DNA of 64,000 bases, taken from positions 1-64,000 of the forward strand of contig MELC01000030.1 of NCBI GenBank assembly GCA_001767455.1, given 5' to 3'. A program made the position numbers and the translations under genes. How positions within the stretch are numbered: the stretch's first letter is position 1; every line of letters begins with the position of its first letter. The notes beneath the pieces were generated by a model that was given only the letters and a program-made list of their open reading frames with translations, had not been told where the DNA came from and searched no databases. This DNA comes from Acidobacteria bacterium RIFCSPLOWO2_12_FULL_66_21. GTDB lineage: Bacteria; Acidobacteriota; Vicinamibacteria; Vicinamibacterales; 2-12-FULL-66-21. Below are positions 46,856 to 55,104 of the stretch, piece after piece.

Positions 46856-47407
46856 CTACTTCTTGATCGGGCGCCCGGGCGGTGTCGGCTGCCACGCGTC
46901 GGGCCGCAGGCTGCCTCCCCAATACACCGGCGGTGCGGGCCTGTGCTCCGGCACGCGGCGATCGACAGTGGGCGTCGTCCTGCGGTCGTCGACGTCTCGA
47001 TCGCGATCGACATGACGCCGCACGACAGGGACGTACACGGGAACGGCGACCGGAACCACCACCTCGCGCACTTCGGGCGCGTCGTGGTGATCGATGACGA
47101 TCACCTGAGGCTCGGGCGCAGCCTGCGGTTCGACCGGAGGCGCGGCCGGCTGCTCCACCGGCGGGGGCGTTCGTCCGCTCCGGACGATCGCGACGATGAC
47201 ACGCTCGCTGACTCCCGCTTCCTTCAGGGATTTCAGCGTTGCCGTGTCAATATTGAAGACGGACCGATCCACCTCGATGAGCGCCAGCAGCACGTCGTCG
47301 CCAAGCCCGGCACGCGAGAGTTCGACAATGTCGCGGATCGTGAGGGCGTCCGCGCGGGCGGGCGTGAGGGGAAGCAGGACGAGGAGCAGAAGGATCAAGC
47401 GGCGCAT
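46856..47407 (-). CDS. Secreted protein with Pro/Val-rich C-terminus, unknown function
   Basis: 183 residues from ATG 47407 (the frame is open upstream, but the signal peptide MRRLILLLLVLLPLTPARADA starts here). Residues 22-75 form a small helical domain (LTIRDIVELSRAGLGDDVLLALIEVDRSVFNIDTATLKSLKEAGVSERVIVAIVRSG), a pattern seen in several exported proteins of this phylum. The remainder is a proline/valine and Arg/Asp-rich low-complexity tail (PVAVPVYVPVVRRHVDRDRDVDDRR). Probably periplasmic. No enzyme motif. Confidence 0.65.
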   Translation of the reverse strand: MRRLILLLLVLLPLTPARADALTIRDIVELSRAGLGDDVLLALIEVDRSVFNIDTATLKSLKEAGVSERVIVAIVRSGRTPPPVEQPAAPPVEPQAAPEPQVIVIDHHDAPEVREVVVPVAVPVYVPVVRRHVDRDRDVDDRRTTPTVDRRVPEHRPAPPVYWGGSLRPDAWQPTPPGRPIKK

Positions 47408-47581
47408 CGGCGGCCTCCGCGTTCGCAATCGCCCTCCTGCAACGTCGGTGCCTGCGGCACAGTTGGCAATCGCTGGGGCTTTGGGGGCGCGCCTCGGCCC
47501 GAGGTCCTGTCCTGAGGACAAGCAGTGTCACCGGGTGAGGCCCACGGCCGGACGTAAATCCCGGCAGGTTCGTGCTTTTTG

Positions 47582-47624
47582 GCCGGAACCCCCGGTAAGG
47601 CCATGCCGACAGCGGGGGTACGGC
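47582..47624 (+). other. Strong hairpin in 5' leader
   Basis: GCCG-ga-ACCCCCG (47582-47594) pairs with CGGGGGT-a-CGGC (47613-47624), an 11-pair GC stem with an asymmetric bulge, 33 bp before the start codon at 47658. It lies in the 250-bp divergent gap 47408-47657, which otherwise shows only a small GTCCT/AGGAC hairpin near 47504-47519 and no gene. It could be a leader structure; no known riboswitch class fits. Confidence 0.35.
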
Positions 47625-47657
47625 AATTGCTCGACAAGAGGTATTCAGGAGCTCGAC

Positions 47658-48692
47658 ATGCACTCGAAACTTTTCGCGGCCGGACTTCTTGTCGCTGGCT
47701 GCGTGACCGCGGCCGCAGGAGGCGCCTACCTCGCCGTCCGCCACAACGCCGGGCCGGGGCCCGCCGCGATTTCAGAGCCCGCACCAGCCACTGTCCCACC
47801 GGCCGCCGCCGCCCCATCTCCGGTTGCGGAAACCGAAGCGGAAGTGAGCACGCCATCCGCCGCCGAACCAGCGCCGGGGGCGGCCACGGCAACACCATCA
47901 GGACTCGACCGGGCGGAGACACGGGCCACGACCGCCGAAAAGGCGAACCTGCACGCGGCGTCGAAGGCCCTGCCGCGGACTGAACGCGCCCCGGCTGTCA
48001 CACGCCAGGAGCCACGCAGTGCCGGGGTCGCGGCGCCACAGGCCGCGCCCGCGCCGGTTCCAGTCGCACACGTGCCGGACGCTGCCGCGCCGCCGGCGCC
48101 GCCCGTGGAAGCGGTGCCCGAGTCGACACGCGCGCCGGAGTCTGCGCCTGTCGCGACACCGCAGTTCGACGAAGTCGTGCTGCCCTCGTCGTCGGTCATC
48201 GGGCTGGAGGTGGAAACGCCGCTGTCGAGCGAGCGGTCGCGCGTCGAGGATCGTGTCGACGCGCGTGTGACGCGCGACGTGTTGAGCGCCGGCCGCGTGG
48301 CGATCCCCGCGGGCTCCCGCGTCCTCGGGTCGGTGACGGTCGTCGAGCGTGGCGGAAAGTTGAGGGAACGGGCGCGGCTGGGCGTCAGGTTCCACACGCT
48401 CGTGCTGGCCGACGGCCACGAAGTGCCGCTGCGTTCGGAGACCATCTATCGCGAAGGCGATTCGCCGAGGGGCGAAGGGACGCGCAAGATCGGCGGGGCG
48501 GCGATCGGCGGCGCGATCCTCGGCGGCATTCTCGGCGGCGGAAAGGGCGCGGCAATCGGCGGCGCGGCGGGTGCGGCGGGAGGCACCGCGGCCGTCATGG
48601 CCGGGGACCGCAACGCGGCGACGCTGCCTTCCGGGACGATCGTCACAGTGCGGCTCGCTGCGCCGGTCACGATCGAGATCGAACGAAAGTAG
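47658..48692 (+). CDS. Envelope protein with VirB10/TrbI-like domain and glycine zipper
   Basis: 344 residues. Start ATG 47658 gives a lipobox-like N-terminus (MHSKLFAAGLLVAGC, Cys15). Residues 30-165 are a low-complexity Ala/Pro/Glu linker. Residues 175-255 (SSVIGLEVETPLSSERSRVEDRVDARVTRDVLSAGRVAIPAGSRVLGSVTVVERGGKLRERARLGVRFHTLVLADGHEVPL) resemble the beta-domain of VirB10/TrbI proteins. A glycine zipper follows (GGAAIGGAILGGILGGGKGAAIGGAAGAAGG), typical of membrane-inserting or oligomerising envelope proteins. There is no conjugation gene nearby, so this is more likely a periplasm-spanning structural lipoprotein. Confidence 0.65.
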   Translation: MHSKLFAAGLLVAGCVTAAAGGAYLAVRHNAGPGPAAISEPAPATVPPAAAAPSPVAETEAEVSTPSAAEPAPGAATATPSGLDRAETRATTAEKANLHAASKALPRTERAPAVTRQEPRSAGVAAPQAAPAPVPVAHVPDAAAPPAPPVEAVPESTRAPESAPVATPQFDEVVLPSSSVIGLEVETPLSSERSRVEDRVDARVTRDVLSAGRVAIPAGSRVLGSVTVVERGGKLRERARLGVRFHTLVLADGHEVPLRSETIYREGDSPRGEGTRKIGGAAIGGAILGGILGGGKGAAIGGAAGAAGGTAAVMAGDRNAATLPSGTIVTVRLAAPVTIEIERK

Positions 48693-48740
48693 CGGGCCGG
48701 TGATTTGACCGGTGGCTCGTGCTCGCCGAGAATCGGGGGC

Positions 48741-50192
48741 ATGACACCCGCAGAATCACCGCGGACCGGCGACATGGATCCGGACACGTTCCGGCGCGAG
48801 GCGCACCGCCTCGCAGACTGGATCGCGGATTACCTCGCCGGATCCCGGAAGTACCCGGTGCTCTCGCGCGTGCGCCCGGGCGACATCGCCCACGCGCTTC
48901 CCACCGCGCCTCCCGCAGCAGGCGAATCCTTCGACGCGATCTTCGCTGATTTCGAGCGCGTCCTGCTCCCCGGAATCACGCACTGGAATCACCCCGGGTT
49001 CTTCGCGTATTTCGCGATCACCGGCAGCGGTCCCGGCGTGCTGGGCGAATTCCTGTCGGCGGCGTTGAACGTGCAGGCGATGTTGTGGCGGACATCCCCG
49101 GCGGCCACGGAGCTGGAAGAGGTCGTGCTGTCGTGGCTCCGCCAGCTCATTGGGCTGCCGCCGGCATTCGAAGGGGTCATCTACGACACGGCGTCGATGT
49201 CGACCCTGCACGCGCTGGCCGCCGCGCGGGAAGTGGCGGTGCCAGCGGTCCGCGCGAAAGGGCTCGCGGGGCGCGCCGGCGTGCCACGGCTTCGCGTGTA
49301 TTGTTCCGATCAGACGCACTCCTCAATCGACAAGGCGGTGCTGCTCCTCGGTCTCGGCCAGGAATCGCTGCGCAAGATCCCGAGCGACGACGAGTTCAGG
49401 ATGCGCGTTGACGCCCTGGCGTCCGCGATCCGCGAGGATCGAGCCGACGGATGGCTGCCGATCGCCGCCGTCGCGACGGTCGGCACCACGTCGTCGACGA
49501 GCGTCGATCCCGTCGCGGAGATCGGCGAGATCTGCCGGCGTGAGTCCATGTGGCTCCACGTCGATGCCGCCTACGCCGGGGTGGCGGCGATGGTCCCGGG
49601 GTATGAGGCGATCCTGCGCGGAGCGGAACAGGCTGACTCGCTCGTCGTCAACCCGCACAAGTGGCTGTTCACGCCCTTCGATCTGAGCGCGTTCTATTGC
49701 CGCCGGATGGACGCCGTGCGGTCGGCGTTCTCGTTGACCCCCGAGTATTTGAAGACGGTCGAGGCCGCGCCGGTGCGCAATTTGATGGATACCGGCATCC
49801 AGCTCGGTCGCCGCTTCCGCGCGTTGAAGCTCTGGATGGTGATGCGTCACTTCGGCGTGGACGGCCTGCGCGCGCGGCTCGGCGAACACATGCGGCTGGC
49901 GCGGCTGTTTGCCTCCTGGGTGGACGAAAGCGAGGAATTCGAGAGGCTCGCGCCGGTGCCGTTCAGCGTCGTCTGTTTTCGCGCGGTCCGGAAGGGACTC
50001 GATGAAGCGGCAATCGAGCGGCTCAACGAGCGCCTGCTCGAGACGGTGAACCAGGACGGTGAGATTTTCATCTCGCACACGAAGCTGCACGGGCGGTTCG
50101 CGTTGCGCCTTGCGATTGGAAACCTCCACACGACCGACGCTGACGTCGCCCGCGCGTGGGAACTGCTGCAGGCGCGCGCGCGGCGATTCTAG
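48741..50192 (+). CDS. Group II PLP-dependent (aromatic) amino-acid decarboxylase
   Basis: 483 residues from ATG 48741 (GGGGG just upstream; an ATG at 48774 is possible). Family landmarks: DFERVLLPGITHWNHPGFFAYFAITGSGPGVLGEFLSAALNVQAMLWRTSPAATELE (aromatic L-amino-acid decarboxylase N-terminal signature), VYCSDQTHSSIDKAVLLLGLG, ATVGTTSSTSVDPV, WLHVDAAYAGVA (PLP-binding D and A) and VNPHKWLF, whose lysine forms the Schiff base. It decarboxylates an aromatic or related L-amino acid to the amine in the cytoplasm. Substrate choice (Trp, Tyr, Phe, DOPA or others) cannot be set from sequence. The neighbours are unrelated. Confidence 0.92.
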   Translation: MTPAESPRTGDMDPDTFRREAHRLADWIADYLAGSRKYPVLSRVRPGDIAHALPTAPPAAGESFDAIFADFERVLLPGITHWNHPGFFAYFAITGSGPGVLGEFLSAALNVQAMLWRTSPAATELEEVVLSWLRQLIGLPPAFEGVIYDTASMSTLHALAAAREVAVPAVRAKGLAGRAGVPRLRVYCSDQTHSSIDKAVLLLGLGQESLRKIPSDDEFRMRVDALASAIREDRADGWLPIAAVATVGTTSSTSVDPVAEIGEICRRESMWLHVDAAYAGVAAMVPGYEAILRGAEQADSLVVNPHKWLFTPFDLSAFYCRRMDAVRSAFSLTPEYLKTVEAAPVRNLMDTGIQLGRRFRALKLWMVMRHFGVDGLRARLGEHMRLARLFASWVDESEEFERLAPVPFSVVCFRAVRKGLDEAAIERLNERLLETVNQDGEIFISHTKLHGRFALRLAIGNLHTTDADVARAWELLQARARRF

Positions 50193-50233
50193 GGGCATGT
50201 CGATTGCAGCAGCCGCAGACGGGAGGACGGAAG

Positions 50234-50824
50234 ATGGCGTTACGAAAGTTGCTGGCGGCCGCGTTTCTTGTCGAGGCGGTCACGGCGTTCACACCCCCGC
50301 GCGCGTCGGCCGACTGGCTGTTCACGCCCTTCCTCGGCCAGACCTTCAGCGGGACCGCGGACGTCGGCAGCGGATCAACGGACCAGTTCGACCGCAAGCT
50401 GAGCTACGGCGTGTCGCTGATGTCAGGCGGCGTGTTCGGCATCGAGCTCGACTTCAGCTACGCGCCGAACTTCTACGGCACGTCGACCGGCGGCTCGAAT
50501 CTCATAGGCGACGGCAACGTCACGACGTTCATGGCGAACATCGTGGTGGGCGCGCCGCTCGGCCGCGTGCGGCCGTACGCGTCGGGGGGCGTCGGGCTGA
50601 TGAAGTCGAAGGTCGACAGCGCGAGCCAGTTCTTCACCGACGTCAGCCGCAACGACTTCGGCTATGACGCGGGCGGCGGGATTATCGGATTCGTCAGCCA
50701 CAACGTCGGCGTGCGGGGAGACCTGCGGTACTTCCGGTCGCTGCGGAATACCAGCGGCGTCGAATTCGAGCTGGGCACGCTCAAGTACTGGCGGGGCACG
50801 CTAGGGCTGACGCTGCGCTTCTGA
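50234..50824 (+). CDS. Outer-membrane beta-barrel protein (OmpW/OmpA-like)
   Basis: 196 residues; ATG 50234 has an AGGACGGAAG ribosome site and begins a signal peptide (LRKLLAAAFLVEAVTAFTPPRASA). About eight strands follow: WLFTPFLGQTFSG, LSYGVSLMSGGVFGIELDFSYAPNFYG, VTTFMANIVVGAPLGRVRPYASGGVGLMKSKVD, FGYDAGGGIIGFVSHNVGVRGDLRYFRSL and YWRGTLGLTLRF, ending in the terminal Phe that marks outer-membrane barrels. The layout matches 8-stranded OmpA/OmpW-like or acidobacterial 'outer membrane beta-barrel' proteins. Function unknown, perhaps structural or a small-molecule pore. Confidence 0.8.
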   Translation: MALRKLLAAAFLVEAVTAFTPPRASADWLFTPFLGQTFSGTADVGSGSTDQFDRKLSYGVSLMSGGVFGIELDFSYAPNFYGTSTGGSNLIGDGNVTTFMANIVVGAPLGRVRPYASGGVGLMKSKVDSASQFFTDVSRNDFGYDAGGGIIGFVSHNVGVRGDLRYFRSLRNTSGVEFELGTLKYWRGTLGLTLRF

Positions 50825-50877
50825 TCCAGCGCAAAACCGTCCCCCCAGGCCACTGAGCCGCAGACAGTTGCGAAATC

Positions 50878-50907
50878 GGGGTCAGGCCCCCCGTGGGGTC
50901 TGACCCC
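50878..50907. terminator. GGGGTCAGGCCCC palindrome, inside end of argH
   Basis: GGGGTCAGGCCCC (50878-50890), CCGT loop, GGGGTCTGACCCC (50895-50907): 12 of 13 arm positions pair. It overlaps the last codons and stop of argH on the minus strand and stands between it and the converging barrel-protein gene. A related palindrome (GGGGCCAGGC) is at 43651-43699. Confidence 0.75.
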
Positions 50908-52288
50908 CTCGCAGCCATTGACGCAGGTCGGCGAGCGCGGCCGCCACGGCGTCGGGGTGCGTGGACTGGGGCGTGCGCTTGCGGGCGACGGAGGCGGCCG
51001 GGGTAATCGCGTCGCGCACGCCGGCATCGAACAGCATCGAATGCGCCCGCCATTCGTCGAGCGTCAGGCTCTCGAACGTACGGCGCTCGGCAATCAGCCG
51101 TCGCACAATCGCGCCCACAGTCTCGTGCGCCTGGCGGAAGGGAACCCCTTTCGCGACCAGGTAATCCGCGACGTCGGTTGCGAGCAAGAGTCCCGACGCC
51201 GCGGCGCCGGCCACATCGCGGTTGATTGAGATGCCCGCGAGCACGGCGCCCGCGGCGTGAAGACACGCATGCAGCGTCTCCTCGGCCTCGAACATCGCTT
51301 CCTTGTCTTCCTGCAGGTCCTTGCTGTAGCCGATCGGCAGCCCCTTCATCGTCGCCAGCCAGCCGGCCAGCCGGCCAATCACGCGGCCCGCCTTGCCTCG
51401 CACCAGCTCCAGCGGATCGGGGTTCTTCTTCTGCGGCATCAGGCTGCTGCCGGTCGCCGCGGCATCGGCCAGCTCGAAGAATCCGAACTCCTCCGACGTA
51501 AACAGGATCAGATCCTCCGCCATCCGGCTCAGATGCACCATCGTCAGCGCGGCCGCATGGAGCAACGAGGACACGAAATCCCGATCGCCCGTGGCATCGA
51601 TGCTGTTCACGACGACACGGGAGAAGCCGAGCCGCGTGGCGAGCGCGTGAACGTCGACCGCGTAGCTCGTGCCCGCGATCGCGCCGGAGCCGAGCGGCAG
51701 CTCGTCGATTTCGTCGAGCACGCCCGCGAACCGCCGGTGATCGCGGCGCAGGGCCGCCGCGTGCGCCAGGAAGAAATGCGCCGCAAGCACCGGCTGGGCG
51801 CGGCGCATGTGCGTGTAGGAGGGCATCAGGCTGTCCGAGGCGTCCTGCGCTCGATCCGCGAGGATGCCGGTCAGTGCGACGATCGCGCGCTGCAGCTCCG
51901 GGATCCGGCGCTTGAGGTACAGGCGCATGTCGACCGCGACCTGCTCGTTGCGAGACCGGCCGGTGTGGAGGCGCCGGCCCGGCTCGCCGATGCGCGCGAC
52001 CAGCTCGCGCTCCACAAATGAGTGGACGTCTTCGTCGCCGCGCGCCGCCTCCGTCAGGAAGAAAGCGGGATCGGACCGGCCGCGCGCGAGCATCTCGCCG
52101 AGCGCGACCCTGATCAGTCCGGCGTCGGCTGATCCGAGGACGCCGGCGCGCTCGAGCGCCTCGGCCCACGCCAGGCTGCCCGCCACGTCGTCTTCGAACA
52201 AGCGGCGATCGAAGGTGAACGAGGCGCCGAACTCGACGAGCGCCGCGTCAGGATCGCCGGCAAAGCGGCCGGACCATAAGTGCGCCAT
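50882..52288 (-). CDS. argH: Argininosuccinate lyase
   Basis: 468 residues. The fumarase-superfamily signature is G280-S-S-L-M-P-Q-K-K-N-P-D291, whose serine loop holds the catalytic base. HTGRSRNEQV (108-117) and GTSYAVDVHALA are the other substrate-binding blocks. It splits argininosuccinate to arginine and fumarate, the last step of the pathway. ATG 52288 shares one base with the argG stop (TGATG), giving coupling in the order argR-argG-argH; a TTG one codon earlier is also open. The C-terminal residues GGQTPRGA are encoded by a dispersed GGGGTCAGGCCCC palindrome. Confidence 0.96.
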   Translation of the reverse strand: MAHLWSGRFAGDPDAALVEFGASFTFDRRLFEDDVAGSLAWAEALERAGVLGSADAGLIRVALGEMLARGRSDPAFFLTEAARGDEDVHSFVERELVARIGEPGRRLHTGRSRNEQVAVDMRLYLKRRIPELQRAIVALTGILADRAQDASDSLMPSYTHMRRAQPVLAAHFFLAHAAALRRDHRRFAGVLDEIDELPLGSGAIAGTSYAVDVHALATRLGFSRVVVNSIDATGDRDFVSSLLHAAALTMVHLSRMAEDLILFTSEEFGFFELADAAATGSSLMPQKKNPDPLELVRGKAGRVIGRLAGWLATMKGLPIGYSKDLQEDKEAMFEAEETLHACLHAAGAVLAGISINRDVAGAAASGLLLATDVADYLVAKGVPFRQAHETVGAIVRRLIAERRTFESLTLDEWRAHSMLFDAGVRDAITPAASVARKRTPQSTHPDAVAAALADLRQWLRGGQTPRGA

Positions 52289-53499
52289 CAATTCCTCACG
52301 GCGTCCGGCCCTGCCGGCGCCTTGCGTGCCGCGGTCTCGATCGGCAGCCCCCAGATCTTAATGAATCCTTCGGCGGCCGTGCGGTCGAACCGATCGCCCG
52401 CCTCGTAGGTCGCGAGGTCCGGTTCGTAGAGCGAAAACGGCGACTTGCGGCCCACGACGTGGCAATTCCCCTTGAAGAGCTTGAGACGGACCGACCCGGT
52501 GACACGCGGTTGGATTGTGCCCGCGAATGCGTCGATCGCCTCGCGTGTCGGCGAGAACCACAGGCCGTTGTAGACGAGATCCGCGTACGTGCGGGCCAGG
52601 TCATGGGTGAGCCGCTCGAGATCGCGCGGGAGGACCAGCTTCTCCAGTTCGCGGTGCGCCGCATGGAGGACGACCGCGGCGGGAGCCTCGTAGATTTCGC
52701 GCGACTTGATGCCGACGAGACGATTCTCCACCATGTCGATCCGGCCGACGCCGTGCGCACCGGCAATCGTGTCGAGGCTCTCGATCAACTCGAGAACGGG
52801 CATGTCGATGCCGTTCGCGCCGGTCGGGATCCCGCCGTCGAACGCGATTTCGAGATACGCGGGCTCGTCCGGGCAATCCCGCGGCGCGCGTGTCAACGTG
52901 AACACGTCGTCAGGCGGCTCGACCCACGCGTCCTCGAGGACGCCGCACTCGACGCTGCGCCCCCAGAGATTCGCGTCGGTGCTGTAGGGCAGGGCGAGGG
53001 CCACCGGCGCCTGGATGGCCCGGGCGCGCGCGTACTCGATGGTTTGCGCGTGGGTCATGTCCCAGATTCGCGCCGGGGCAATCACCCGGATCGACTGGTC
53101 CAGCGCGCGCGCCGAGACGTCCAGACGGACCTGGTCGTTGCCCTTGCCGCGGCACCCGTGCGCGATGGCATCCGCCCCTTCCATGCGCGCGATCTCGACG
53201 AGCCGCCGGGCGATGAGCGGGCGGGCGAGCGCGGTCGCCATGGGGTAGCGATCCTCATACAACGCGCCCGCCGCCAGCGCCGGCAGGATGTAGCCGCGCA
53301 CGAACTCTTCGCGCGCGTCGATCACGTGCGCGCGCACCGCCCCGATCGCGAGTGCCCGCTCGCGCACGTCCGCCAGCTCCCGCCCCTGGCCCAGATCCAG
53401 CGTGACGGCAATTACTTCCGCCCCGTAGGTCTCGGCCAGCCAGCGGATCGCCACAGAAGTGTCGAGCCCGCCCGAATACGCGAGGACGATCCGTTGCAT
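52288..53499 (-). CDS. argG: Argininosuccinate synthase
   Basis: 403 residues from ATG 53499, giving the canonical start MQRIVLAYSGGLDTSVAIRWL with the ATP pyrophosphatase P-loop SGGLDTS (9-15). GCRGKGNDQVR and later VENRLVGIKSREIYEAPAA (citrulline/aspartate site) are conserved. It joins citrulline and aspartate with ATP. An upstream extension (to 53550) overlaps argR and would add 17 unlikely residues. It lies 35 bp behind argR and overlaps argH by one base. Expected to be arginine-repressed through ArgR. Confidence 0.96.
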   Translation of the reverse strand: MQRIVLAYSGGLDTSVAIRWLAETYGAEVIAVTLDLGQGRELADVRERALAIGAVRAHVIDAREEFVRGYILPALAAGALYEDRYPMATALARPLIARRLVEIARMEGADAIAHGCRGKGNDQVRLDVSARALDQSIRVIAPARIWDMTHAQTIEYARARAIQAPVALALPYSTDANLWGRSVECGVLEDAWVEPPDDVFTLTRAPRDCPDEPAYLEIAFDGGIPTGANGIDMPVLELIESLDTIAGAHGVGRIDMVENRLVGIKSREIYEAPAAVVLHAAHRELEKLVLPRDLERLTHDLARTYADLVYNGLWFSPTREAIDAFAGTIQPRVTGSVRLKLFKGNCHVVGRKSPFSLYEPDLATYEAGDRFDRTAAEGFIKIWGLPIETAARKAPAGPDAVRN

Positions 53500-53534
53500 C
53501 TCTGGTGTGACTCCGGTCCGGCCAAGACCGGACG

Positions 53535-53990
53535 CTACGATTTCATCCACTCGTCAAGACGCCGGCCGAGCGCGGCCGCGTGGGCGCTGCTGCGGCAGAT
53601 GACGAGAATCGTGTCGTCGCCGGCAATCGTCCCCACGATCTCGCCCAACCGCGCGCGGTCCAGGGAGACCGCCAGCGGCTGGGCCATCCCGCTGTCCGTC
53701 TTCAACACGACCAGTTGCTCGACCCCGTCGTGCCGGCGCAGATAGTCGACCACGGCGGTCCTCGCCATCTCGCTCGGATCGCCGCCGGCGTCGAGCTCAG
53801 CCACGCCCGGCCGGCGGTACGCGCCGTCCAGGGGCCGCTTGATCAGCCCGAGGTCCCGGATGTCCCTGGACAAGGTCGCCTGGGTGGCCTCAATCCCGCG
53901 CGCATGCAGCCGCTCGCGCAACTGCTCCTGGCTGGTGATGGCCTCGCGCTCGACGACATCGAGGATCACCCCTTGTCGATAACTCTTCAT
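53535..53990 (-). CDS. argR: Arginine repressor ArgR
   Basis: 151 residues. The winged-helix N-terminal domain has the conserved S41-R42 recognition pair in ATQATLSRDIRDLGLIK. The C-terminal hexamerisation/arginine domain has LVVLKTDSGMAQPLAVSLDRARLGEIVGTIAGDDTILVICRS, with the GTIAGDDT arginine-binding loop. With arginine bound it represses the pathway. The start codon is covered by an ARG-box-like palindrome, so it should repress itself and the divergent argC operon across the 121-bp AT-rich gap. Confidence 0.95.
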   Translation of the reverse strand: MKSYRQGVILDVVEREAITSQEQLRERLHARGIEATQATLSRDIRDLGLIKRPLDGAYRRPGVAELDAGGDPSEMARTAVVDYLRRHDGVEQLVVLKTDSGMAQPLAVSLDRARLGEIVGTIAGDDTILVICRSSAHAAALGRRLDEWMKS

Positions 53991-53999
53991 AATTATTCA
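53987..53999. promoter_or_regulatory. ARG-box-like operator over argR start
   Basis: On the minus strand TGAATAATTATGA, close to the ArgR consensus TGAATwwwwATTCA. It overlaps the argR ATG (53988-53990). The 53991-54111 gap is much more AT-rich than its surroundings, as expected for an ArgR-controlled divergent promoter, and contains further half-sites such as TATTCATT. Confidence 0.7.
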
Positions 54000-54111
54000 G
54001 CAGCAAGCGTAACTATACAGCATATGCATCGTAGCATCCAGCAGATTCAGCAACTTAGCTCTATATATTCATTGACGAGAAAGTCATCATTCTGTATAAC
54101 TAGTCATTCTG

Positions 54112-55104
54112 ATGAATAGTTATTCTCGAATTAGCGTCGGGATTGCCGGGGCGACAGGATACGCGGGCCTGGAGCTGATGCGCCGCCTCGTTCGCCATCC
54201 CCACGCGGAGATCCGCCATGCGATGGCGTCGAGTGCCTCAGAGTCCAGGCGTCTGCCGGCGCTGGCGCGCATCTGGGACGCTCCAGTAGAGCCCCTCGAC
54301 GCCGAGCGTCTTGCCGGAACCGACGCCGTCTTCCTGGCGCTCCCCGACGCCCTCGCGGCCGAGATCGCGCCCGCGCTCGCGGCGCGTGGCACCCGGGTCT
54401 TCGATCTATCGGGCGCGTTTCGTCTCCGGGATCGGGCGCTGCGGCAGCGCTGGTACCCCCATTCGCCGTCCGACCTGGTCTCGGTTGCGTATGGGCTGAC
54501 CGAACGGCGCCGCCTCGAGTTGACCGCCGCGAAGCTGATCGCGTGCCCCGGCTGCTACCCGACGGCTGCCGTGCTCGCGCTCCAGCCGCTCGTCGAAGCG
54601 TCGCTCCTCGAGCCGGGCGTCATCATCGACGCGAAGTCGGGGATCTCGGGTGCGGGCAAGACCCCGACCGAGCGCACCCACTTCTCCGAATGCCACGGGA
54701 GCGTGGCCGCCTACGGCGTCTTCGCGCACCGTCACGCGGCGGAAATCGAGCAGGAGCTGGGGATGCCCGTGACGTTCGTCCCGCACCTGGTCCCGATCGA
54801 TCGCGGCATCTTCGAGACGATTTACGCGAGGCTGCGCCCCGAAGCGGACGGCGCGGCGGTCGAGGCCGCGTTGACGCGCGCCTATTCGTCCTCGCCGTTC
54901 GTGCGGCTGACCGGCGCCGACCTGCCGGAGATCAAGCACGTGGTGCACACGAACTTCTGCGACATCGGCTGGCGCGTGGATCACCGCGGCGGGCAGCTCG
55001 TGATGGCGGTGTGCATCGACAACCTGGTCAAGGGAGCCGCCGGCCAGGCGATTCAGAATTTCAACGTCGCGTTCGGCTTCGACGAGACGACGGCATTGAA
55101 TTGA
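54112..55104 (+). CDS. argC: N-acetyl-gamma-glutamyl-phosphate reductase
   Basis: 330 residues. The N-terminal NAD(P)-binding motif GATGYAG (13-19) and the catalytic cysteine C148 in IACPGCYPTAAVLAL define ArgC. SGISGAGKTPTERTHFSE and the H of YGVFAHRH are also conserved. It reduces acetylglutamyl phosphate to the semialdehyde, third step of the pathway. It is the first gene of the plus-strand argCBDAJ(F) operon, under the ARG-box-like site overlapping its start. Its stop overlaps the argB TTG start (TTGA). Confidence 0.95.
   Translation: MNSYSRISVGIAGATGYAGLELMRRLVRHPHAEIRHAMASSASESRRLPALARIWDAPVEPLDAERLAGTDAVFLALPDALAAEIAPALAARGTRVFDLSGAFRLRDRALRQRWYPHSPSDLVSVAYGLTERRRLELTAAKLIACPGCYPTAAVLALQPLVEASLLEPGVIIDAKSGISGAGKTPTERTHFSECHGSVAAYGVFAHRHAAEIEQELGMPVTFVPHLVPIDRGIFETIYARLRPEADGAAVEAALTRAYSSSPFVRLTGADLPEIKHVVHTNFCDIGWRVDHRGGQLVMAVCIDNLVKGAAGQAIQNFNVAFGFDETTALN
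54113..54126. promoter_or_regulatory. ARG-box-like operator over argC start
   Basis: TGAATAGTTATTCT matches TGAATwwwwATTCA except for G at one w position and T at the last base. It starts one base inside the argC ATG (54112), so bound ArgR would block initiation directly. CATTCTGTATAAC and AGTCATTCT immediately upstream may be weaker half-sites. This mirrors the box over argR. Confidence 0.75.

Noticed and set aside
47520-47625. Cyclic-di-GMP (GEMM) riboswitch before the VirB10-like gene
   Set aside because: Some words (ACGTAAATC, GGGGGTACGG) are vaguely similar, but the conserved GGCAAACC and GCAAAGCC blocks and their order are missing.
47658-48692. Conjugative type IV secretion component (VirB10)
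   Set aside because: Only a short domain is similar, and no other secretion or conjugation gene is in the window.
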